Source: Propioniciclava coleopterorum
Lineage (GTDB): Bacteria > Actinomycetota > Actinomycetes > Propionibacteriales > Propionibacteriaceae
Length of the DNA: 64,000 bases
NCBI RefSeq assembly: GCF_011393335.1
Contig: NZ_CP049865.1
Coordinates: 2,870,722-2,934,721 of the forward strand
Reading direction: 5' to 3'
The position numbers and the translations under genes are program-made. How positions within the stretch are numbered: the first letter of the stretch is position 1; each line of letters opens with the position of its first letter. Below, piece by piece: positions 58,504-64,000 of this stretch. A model generated the notes under the pieces. The model saw only the letters and a list, made by a program, of their open reading frames with translations, made no database searches and was not told where the DNA came from.

Positions 58504-59981
58504 GGGGTCACCTCCCCACCGGCCCGGGCGAGTCCGTGCATCGCGGTGAGCAGCGTCTCCTCGTCGACCTCCGCCGGGAACTCGCCGACGATCGAGCCCT
58601 GGTACAGGACGAGGACGCGGTCACACACGAGGCCGACCTCCCGCAGTTCGCTGGTGTACATGAGGACGGCGGCGCCGTCGGCGGCGAGCTCGCGGACGAG
58701 CTCGTAGATCTGATTCTTGGTGCCGATGTCGATGCCGCGCGTCGGGTCGAACAGCAGCAGGGTGCGGAACCCGGCCGCGAGCCAGCGGCCGATGGTGAGT
58801 TTCTGCTGGTTCCCGCCGGAGAGGCGCTTGGCCTGCGCGGCGGCGCGGGTGTCGATCGACAGCCGGGCGATCACCCGGTCGATGACGCGGTTCTCGGTGG
58901 TCATGCTGAAGGGTCCCCACCGCCGCAGGGGGGCGCGCAGGGGCAGCGCGATGGACTCCCGGATGGGGCGCTGCGGCAGCAGCGCCTTGACACGGTCGGC
59001 CGGCACGAGCACCACGCCGCGCCGGATCGCGTCGGCGGGGTGGCGCGCGGCGAGCGGCGAGCCGTCGACGCTGAGGGTGCCGGCGAGCGGGCGCCGGTCG
59101 CCGGACAGGGCCGCGAACAGCTCGTCCTGCCCCTGGCCCTCCAGGGCGACGACGCCGACCACCTCGCCCGCGCGGACGTCCAGATCGATGCCCGCGGCGT
59201 CGGGGACCACCGAGAGCCCGGAGGCGGACAGTCGGACGTCGCCGATGGCGGCCGTCTCGGCGCTGATGCGCTCGGCCGTGGCCAGGGCGGCCTCGCCGAG
59301 CATGGTGGCGACGATGCGCTGCTCGCCGCCCTCGCGGGGCACGAAGGACGCCACGGTGCGGCCGTCGCGGAAGACCGTGCACATCGTGCAGTGCTCGATC
59401 ACCTCCTCCAGCCGGTGGGAGATGAACAGCACCGAGCGGTCCTGCGCGATCAGGTCGGCCACCACGGCGAACACCTTGTCGGCCAGGTCCTTGGGCAGCG
59501 CCGCGGTGATCTCGTCGAGGATCAGCAGCCGGGGCTGATGCGTCAGCGCCCGGGCGAGGTCGAGCATCCGCAGGAACGGCAGCGGGACGTCGCCGGCCCG
59601 CTCGCGCAGGTCGAGGCCGCCCAGCCCCATCCGCTCGAGGTGCTCCCGGACGCCCGCGGCCGGCGTCCCGGTGAGGATGAGGTTCTCGGCCACCGTGAGG
59701 TCCGGGACCATCGCCGGGTCCTGGAAGACCGAGGCGATGCCGCGGGCGAGCCCCTGCTGCGGGTCGGTCAGCCGCAGCGGCTCGCCCTCCATGGACAGGC
59801 TGCCGTGGTCGAGGCCCACGACCCCGGTGACGATCTTGACGAAGGTCGACTTGCCGGCGCCGTTGGCGCCGAGCAGCGCGTGCGCCTCACCGGGCAGCAC
59901 GCGCAGGTCGACCGATTTCAGGGCTCGGACCGCCCCGTAGGACTTCGCCACGTCCTCGGCGAGGAGGAGGGGAGTTGCCAT
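58500..59981 (-). CDS. Sugar ABC importer ATPase, RbsA-like (two nucleotide-binding domains)
   Basis: This 493-residue dual ATPase has the first Walker A GANGAGKSTFVKI near 38. Its signature region is unusual (LPFLRMLDLARAL), with Walker B LLILDEITAAL. The second domain keeps LSGGNQQKLTIGRWL but has a degenerate Walker A (VALEGQGQDEL) and LLLFDPTRGIDIG in place of D-E-P-T. Degenerate second sites are common in this family, but the weak first signature is notable. It is coupled to permease 1. A hairpin separates it from the upstream binding-protein gene. Confidence 0.9.
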   Translation of the reverse strand: MATPLLLAEDVAKSYGAVRALKSVDLRVLPGEAHALLGANGAGKSTFVKIVTGVVGLDHGSLSMEGEPLRLTDPQQGLARGIASVFQDPAMVPDLTVAENLILTGTPAAGVREHLERMGLGGLDLRERAGDVPLPFLRMLDLARALTHQPRLLILDEITAALPKDLADKVFAVVADLIAQDRSVLFISHRLEEVIEHCTMCTVFRDGRTVASFVPREGGEQRIVATMLGEAALATAERISAETAAIGDVRLSASGLSVVPDAAGIDLDVRAGEVVGVVALEGQGQDELFAALSGDRRPLAGTLSVDGSPLAARHPADAIRRGVVLVPADRVKALLPQRPIRESIALPLRAPLRRWGPFSMTTENRVIDRVIARLSIDTRAAAQAKRLSGGNQQKLTIGRWLAAGFRTLLLFDPTRGIDIGTKNQIYELVRELAADGAAVLMYTSELREVGLVCDRVLVLYQGSIVGEFPAEVDEETLLTAMHGLARAGGEVTP

Positions 59982-60003
59982 GTTCCTGCCTTGTCCCCCG
60001 AGA

Positions 60004-60028
60004 GCGCCGCGGGTCGGGCCCGCGGCGC
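60004..60028 (-). other. Intercistronic hairpin between binding-protein and ATPase genes
   Basis: A perfect 10-bp stem (60004-60013 with 60019-60028) lies in the 72-nt gap. In sugar importers such hairpins protect the 3' end of the binding-protein mRNA, giving it excess over the membrane parts. Confidence 0.6.
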
Positions 60029-60053
60029 CTCGGGATGTCGGTGGACGGTTGGG

Positions 60054-61112
60054 TTACTCGCCCGGACCCTTGCAGGCCATCAGCTGGTCGCGGGTGTAGG
60101 TGGTGAGCCCGTCGATGCTGATGGTCGCGTTGTACGTCTGGTCCTTGTTCGGGACGTACATCTCCTTCAGCTTCGCCGCGTCCTTGTCGGAGGTGTAGAC
60201 GACCGGGGTGATCTTGAAGTCGCGATCGACCTTCTCCCCGCCGGCGACCTTCAGGCCGACCGTGAGGGCCGCGCCGCCGATGACGGCCGGGTTCGTCACG
60301 ATGACGCCCTTGGTGCCCTCGGACAGCTGCTTGACGAACTCGTTGGACTCCTGGCCCCCGACCGGGACCGGGTTGCGGTTGGCGGTCTTGATGGCGTTGA
60401 CCGCGGTGAAGTCCGTGCCGGTGGTCCACACGGCGTCGTACTGCTTGGCGGTGAACTCCTGCACCGCCTGCTCGCCGCCCTTGGTGTAGTCCCAGCCGGT
60501 CCACACCTCCTTGAGCGTGATGCCCGGGTACTTCTTCAGCGACTCCTTGACGCCCTCGTCGCGGTCGGTGTCGGCGGCCACGCCCTGGATGCCGCGCATG
60601 TAGAGGACGTCGCCCTTGCCGCCGATCATCTCGGCCAGGGCGTCCATCTGGAGCTTGCCCCAGGCGACCTGGTCGTTGGTGACGACGTGCGCCTCGGGGG
60701 CGGTCACCGAGGAGTCGACGGCGACGACGGTGATGCCCTGCTTGGCCGCCTCGGCGATGACGGCGTTGAGCTTCTCCGGGTCCGACGGGTTGACGATGAG
60801 GACGTTGACACCCTGGGAGATCAGGTTCTGCAGATCCTGGATCTGCTCGGTCGGGCCGCCGTTGCGCGAGACCACGACGACCTTGTCGACCTTGCCGCTG
60901 GCCAGCGCCTCGGCCTTGATCGAGCAGATCATGGTCTCGCGCCAACCGTTGCCGGCCAGGGTGTTGCTGACGCCGACGACGAGGGGCTTGGCGGCGCCGC
61001 CGCCTCCTGTGGTGGGTCCCGCGGGGGTGCCTGCGCCGCCCGTGCAGGCGGACGTGAGGGCGAGGATCACAGAGCCGGCGAGGACGCTGCCGATGGTGCG
61101 GGAACGTTTCAT
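60054..61112 (-). CDS. Sugar ABC importer binding lipoprotein, RbsB-like
   Basis: This 352-residue periplasmic-binding-protein-like lipoprotein has the signal TIGSVLAGSVILALTSAC with a lipobox Cys near residue 24. VVGVSNTLAGNGWRETM starts the type I fold. VNPSDPEKLNAVIAEA and VVAVDSSVTAPEAHVVTND are typical of ribose/xylose/galactose binders. ATG 61112 follows GGAAAGG. It is the first gene of the importer operon; the candidate operator TGTCTAGACA is 42 nt upstream of the start. Confidence 0.92.
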   Translation of the reverse strand: MKRSRTIGSVLAGSVILALTSACTGGAGTPAGPTTGGGGAAKPLVVGVSNTLAGNGWRETMICSIKAEALASGKVDKVVVVSRNGGPTEQIQDLQNLISQGVNVLIVNPSDPEKLNAVIAEAAKQGITVVAVDSSVTAPEAHVVTNDQVAWGKLQMDALAEMIGGKGDVLYMRGIQGVAADTDRDEGVKESLKKYPGITLKEVWTGWDYTKGGEQAVQEFTAKQYDAVWTTGTDFTAVNAIKTANRNPVPVGGQESNEFVKQLSEGTKGVIVTNPAVIGGAALTVGLKVAGGEKVDRDFKITPVVYTSDKDAAKLKEMYVPNKDQTYNATISIDGLTTYTRDQLMACKGPGE

Positions 61113-61153
61113 GGTGCCTTTCCTAACTCCCTGGGCGGCCTCACTGCCGCCTT

Positions 61154-61163
61154 TGTCTAGACA
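61154..61163. promoter_or_regulatory. Perfect palindrome TGTCTAGACA, candidate GntR operator
   Basis: This 10-bp palindrome lies 42 nt upstream of the binding-protein ATG. It is close to the DasR-type core (GGTCTAGACC) known for HutC/UTRA regulators. Related copies are at 53137-53146 and 62001-62010. Confidence 0.6.
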
Positions 61164-61203
61164 TGTTGGGTGGCCGGGGGTGGGCAGTTCAAGCACGAAT
61201 CGG

Positions 61204-61953
61204 TCACGATCCGGCGAGCCGGGTCGAGGCCCGGCGGGCGTGCTCGGCGTAGGCGGCGTCGAAGGCCGCCCGGGACGCCTCGGCGCCGACGTCGCGGGCC
61301 CCGACGAGGACCAGCGGGGGAGCGCCGCGCTCGGCGAGCAGGGCCGCCGTGCGCACCTTGATCTCGTTCACGACCGCCACGTAGAGGAAGGAGGAGACCG
61401 GCCCGACGGGGTGCTCGACGCCGGGGACCGACACGATGGCGTCCGGGCCGTCGATCATGAGGTCGATCACCAGGTCGGCCGCCTGGGCCAACGCGTTGTC
61501 GGGGTGCGCCGAGGTGACCGCGATGGTCCGCAGCCCGCGCTCCCCGAAGCCGCGCAGGAGCTCGACCGGCAGCGCCGACTGGCCGCTCACCGAGAAGCAC
61601 ACGAGCAGGTCCTGCGGCGCGAACGAGTAGTTGGCGAGCACCTGTTCGGCCAGCCCGGGGACCCGCTCGATGAACATCGCCTGCCGCTGCCCGTTGGCCC
61701 CCACCACCTGGGTGTGGAACGAGGTGGACAGCTCCACGATGGGGTGGAAGCCGGGGTAGGAGCCGTAGCGCGGGAAGAACTCCTCCACCGGGATCCGGGA
61801 GTGGCCGGACCCGAACGTGTGCACGAGTCCGTCGGCGGCCAGGCTGTCGGCGCACCAGGCCGACGCCTGCGCGATGGCTCCCTCGTTCCGGGTGAGCATG
61901 CGGCTGAGATACTGGAGCGCAGTCTCGGTCCACGTGGGAGTCGGGGTCGTCAC
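61204..61953 (-). CDS. SIS-domain sugar isomerase-like protein
   Basis: This 249-residue SIS protein binds phosphosugars. It has HTFGSGHSRIPVEEFFPRYG near 44 (SIS loop with G-S-G-H-S) and LVCFSVSGQSALPVELL near 118. It resembles the UPF0309 group often placed beside PTS or ABC sugar importers and ROK kinases, consistent with amino-sugar or phosphosugar handling. GTG 61953 follows CGAGGAGG. It is divergent from the GntR gene. Confidence 0.86.
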   Translation of the reverse strand: MTTPTPTWTETALQYLSRMLTRNEGAIAQASAWCADSLAADGLVHTFGSGHSRIPVEEFFPRYGSYPGFHPIVELSTSFHTQVVGANGQRQAMFIERVPGLAEQVLANYSFAPQDLLVCFSVSGQSALPVELLRGFGERGLRTIAVTSAHPDNALAQAADLVIDLMIDGPDAIVSVPGVEHPVGPVSSFLYVAVVNEIKVRTAALLAERGAPPLVLVGARDVGAEASRAAFDAAYAEHARRASTRLAGS

Positions 61954-61992
61954 GGTGCCTCCTCGGCGCCTCGGCTGATCGCAAGCTTGTGT

Positions 61993-62010
61993 GGTCTATA
62001 TGTATAGTCT
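61993..62010. promoter_or_regulatory. Divergent operator/promoter between SIS gene and gntR
   Basis: TGTATAGTCT (62001-62010) and the mirror half site GGTCTATA (61993-62000) lie back to back. TATAGT (62003-62008) can serve as the plus-strand -10. The GntR product probably binds here and controls itself and the SIS gene. Confidence 0.55.
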
Positions 62011-62041
62011 TTTGGGACGCCGTTGGGAAGAGGGTTCGAGA

Positions 62042-62836
62042 GTGGCCGAACAACGCGTGGCGCGGTACAAGGAGATCGAGTCCTGGCTCCGGGCGAAGTG
62101 TCAGTCCTCGGCGCCCGGGACGCTGCTGCCGCCCGAGCTCGAGCTGGCCGAGCAGTTCCAGGTGAGCCGCATGACGGCGCGGCAGGCGGTGCAGAACCTG
62201 GCTCAGGAGGGGCTGATCGAGCGGCGCCGCGGCGTCGGCAGCTTCGTCGCGGCCCAGCCGCTGCACCGGGCGGACGCCGTCCTGTACTCCTTCACCCAGG
62301 ACATGACGCGCCGTGGCCTGCGCCCCACCTCGAAGGTGCTGGCCGCCGCCGTGGGGACAGCCCCGGCCGAGGCCGAGGCGCTGGGCCTGCCCTCGACCGC
62401 GTGGGTGGTGCGCATCGACCGCATCCGCTACGCCAACGACCTCCCGGTGGCGCGCGAGCGGGTCACGCTGCCCGGCGACTACGCCGGGGTGCTGGAGTAC
62501 GACCTGGCCGCGGGCTCGCTGCACGCCGCCCTGGCCGACATGGGGCGCGTCATGGCGCGCGCGAGCGGGTACGTGATGGCGCGGCTCGCCACGGGGGAGG
62601 ACGCCAAGCTGCTCGACCTCGAACTGCCGGCGACCCTGCTGGTGGAGACCAGGCTCATCACCGACGTGGAGGGGCGCCCCGTGGAGCGCACGGAAACCTC
62701 CTACGTCGGCTCGCGCTGGGTGATCGACACCGGGTCCTACGTCCCGATGCCCGACGGCCTGCCCGCCCCGGACGCCGCCAGCGCCGCCCCGATCGCGCCC
62801 GCCCAGGACCCCAGCGCCGCGGGGACGACCGAGTAG
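62042..62836 (+). CDS. GntR-family regulator, HutC/UTRA type
   Basis: This 264-residue regulator has the GntR winged helix at the start (YKEIESWLRAKCQ, LPPELELAEQFQVSRMTARQAVQNLAQEGLIERRRGVGSFV) and a C-terminal UTRA ligand domain (LYSFTQDMTRRGLRPTSKVL; DRIRYANDLPVARERVTLP). UTRA members sense sugars or phosphosugars, for example DasR with glucosamine 6-phosphate. GTG 62042 follows GAAGAGGG. Its 3' end overlaps the convergent ROK gene by 100 nt. Confidence 0.92.
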   Translation: MAEQRVARYKEIESWLRAKCQSSAPGTLLPPELELAEQFQVSRMTARQAVQNLAQEGLIERRRGVGSFVAAQPLHRADAVLYSFTQDMTRRGLRPTSKVLAAAVGTAPAEAEALGLPSTAWVVRIDRIRYANDLPVARERVTLPGDYAGVLEYDLAAGSLHAALADMGRVMARASGYVMARLATGEDAKLLDLELPATLLVETRLITDVEGRPVERTETSYVGSRWVIDTGSYVPMPDGLPAPDAASAAPIAPAQDPSAAGTTE

Positions 62837-63642
62837 GACTCCGGGGGCGGCAGCGGCGCCATGCGCCGCAGGGCCTCCTCGATGGGGCGCAGCAGGATCG
62901 AGCCCGCCTCCGCCACGCCGCCGCCGATGAACACCCGCTCGGGCTGCAGCAGCGTGACCGCGTTGGCCAGCCCGTGCCCGAGGTGGGCGGCCGCCTCCTC
63001 CAGCGCCGCCCGGGCGCGCGGCTCCCCGGCGCGGGCGGCCTCGACCGCCTCCACGATCGTCGCGGTGCCGGCGCGGGCGGCGATGACGCCCGAGCGGGCC
63101 AGCGCCTCCAGGCAGCCGCGGTTGCCGCAGCCGCACGGCGGGCCGTCCGGGACGAGGACCTGGTGGCCGATCTCGCCGGCGCCGCCGCCCGCGCCCGTGT
63201 GGAGCCGGCCGCCGACGATGACGACGCCGCCGATGCCGGTGCCCAGCACGATCCCGATGGCGGTGTCGGCGCCCCGGGCCGCCCCGAGTTCGAGCTCGGC
63301 CAGCCCGAAGGCGCGGGCGTCGTTGATCAGGGTGACCGGGCGTCCGGCCGCCGCCGCCACGGGGGCGACGATGGGTTGGCCGCCCCAGGAGCCGGGCAGG
63401 TTGGGCACGACCACGGCGTTCCCGTCGGCGTCGAACAGCCCCGGGATCGTGATGCCGACGCCGGCGATGCCGGGTTCGCGCCCGACCCGGGCGGCCACGA
63501 CGTCGGCCAGCCCGGCGACCGTCGCCGGCGCGCCGCCGCGCACCGTCGGCACCGTGGCCCGCTCGCTGACGACGCCGTCGCGCAGCAGGACGACCTTGAC
63601 CAGGGTGCCGCCGAGGTCGACGCCGAGCCAGGGGCCGCTCAC
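62737..63642 (-). CDS. ROK-family sugar kinase
   Basis: This 301-residue ROK kinase phosphorylates a hexose or amino sugar. It has the ATP motif WLGVDLGGTLVKVVLL, LINDARAFGLAELELGAARG (catalytic Asp), GTGIGGVVIVGGRLHTGAGGGAGEIGH and the zinc-type CGCGNRGCLEAL. GTG 63642 overlaps the stop codon of the SDR gene. Its C-terminal coding part overlaps the gntR 3' end on the other strand. Together with the SIS protein this points to phosphosugar metabolism. Confidence 0.9.
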   Translation of the reverse strand: MSGPWLGVDLGGTLVKVVLLRDGVVSERATVPTVRGGAPATVAGLADVVAARVGREPGIAGVGITIPGLFDADGNAVVVPNLPGSWGGQPIVAPVAAAAGRPVTLINDARAFGLAELELGAARGADTAIGIVLGTGIGGVVIVGGRLHTGAGGGAGEIGHQVLVPDGPPCGCGNRGCLEALARSGVIAARAGTATIVEAVEAARAGEPRARAALEEAAAHLGHGLANAVTLLQPERVFIGGGVAEAGSILLRPIEEALRRMAPLPPPESYSVVPAALGSWAGAIGAALAASGAGRPSGIGT

Positions 63643-64000
63643 GAGACGCTCCAGCCGCCGTCCACCGCGACCACCTGGCCGGTGACCTGCCGTGTGGAGA
63701 GCAGCCACACGCACGCCGAGGCGACCTCGTCGGGGTCGACGAAGCCGCCCGGGGCGAGCGGCTGCTTCCGGGTCGCGAACGCGACGACGTCGGGGTCGCC
63801 CTGCGCCCGCGCGGCCATCGGCGTCCGGGTGAGGCCCGGGGTGACCGCGTTCACCTGGATGCCGTCGGCGGCGTAGTGCGCCGCGGCGGCGCGCACCAGC
63901 CCCTTGATCCCCGCCTTGGCGAAGGCGTAGGCGTGCGTGGCGAAGCCGGGCGCGGGGTGGCCGCCCAACACGCTGCCGATCAGGACCGCGCCGGCCGGAC
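63639..64000 (-). CDS. SDR oxidoreductase (partial, 5' end outside window)
   Basis: The frame is open to the window edge. The visible part has GSVLGG (Ser of the active site), Y-x-x-x-K in AYAFAKAGIKGLV, IQVNAVTPGLTRTP and the C-terminal TGQVVAVDGGWSVS of classical SDRs. It is co-directional and coupled with the ROK kinase, so it is part of the sugar locus. The N-terminal cofactor motif is outside, so cofactor choice cannot be judged. Confidence 0.88.
   Translation of the reverse strand, partial: PAGAVLIGSVLGGHPAPGFATHAYAFAKAGIKGLVRAAAAHYAADGIQVNAVTPGLTRTPMAARAQGDPDVVAFATRKQPLAPGGFVDPDEVASACVWLLSTRQVTGQVVAVDGGWSVS

Overview
The window is about 64 kb of very GC-rich DNA. It has many GTG starts, dense gene packing with ATGA, GTGA and TGATG overlaps, and typical high-GC Gram-positive (actinobacterial) markers: a DUF2469 gene, RNase J, an rpsP-khpA-rimM-trmD block, and leaderless genes preceded by TANNNT. 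A member of the Propionibacteriaceae or a related actinomycete is plausible, but I cannot fix the genus from the sequence alone. No tRNA, rRNA, CRISPR array, transposase or phage gene was recognised.

Layout. 1-3.5 kb: a glycerol locus (3' part of glpD, glpF, glpK). 3.5-12.4 kb: RNase J, L28, acetyltransferases, recG, rsmD-coaD-kptA and a tocopherol-cyclase-like gene. 12.6-16 kb: a Ugp/Mal-type ABC importer on the minus strand. 16.2-30.7 kb: the core block yceD-rpmF-rnc-mutM-gtrA-smc-(membrane protein)-ftsY-GNAT-ffh, an amidohydrolase, then rpsP-khpA-rimM-trmD. 30.8-35.2 kb: sdhCAB and an SDR gene, lying between trmD and rplS. 35.3-40.6 kb: rplS-lepB-rnhB-DUF2469-yraN-comM-dprA. 40.9-48.7 kb: a TauE-type permease, a DyP peroxidase, a mannonate/fructuronate pair under a palindromic operator, an aldehyde dehydrogenase, and an AHSA1/ArsR cassette. 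48.8-64 kb: an accessory carbohydrate locus with a DUF4862-like protein, a PanE-like reductase, a phosphotriesterase-family protein, an FAD oxidoreductase, two Gfo/Idh/MocA dehydrogenases, a TIM-barrel isomerase, an Rbs-type ABC importer, a SIS-domain protein, a GntR/UTRA regulator, a ROK kinase and a partial SDR.

How the genes work together. The glp genes import glycerol, phosphorylate it and oxidise it. The ManD/UxuB pair links hexuronate catabolism to central metabolism, and nearby oxidoreductases may handle sugar acids. In the 53-62 kb locus, a 10-bp motif related to TGTCTAGACA lies upstream of the first Gfo/Idh gene, the sugar-binding protein and the GntR gene. This suggests one regulon for import, oxidation, isomerisation and phosphorylation of a sugar or sugar derivative that I cannot name.

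Two features run through the whole window. First, nine otherwise intact genes are broken by ten single-base deletions, every one next to a run of three or more G or C. The regular pattern argues for consensus (sequencing) error, so I annotate these as full-length genes with a frameshift. Second, about fifteen genes have a TANNNT (or CANNNT) hexamer 5-7 nt before the start codon, as expected for leaderless mRNAs; this decided several start sites.
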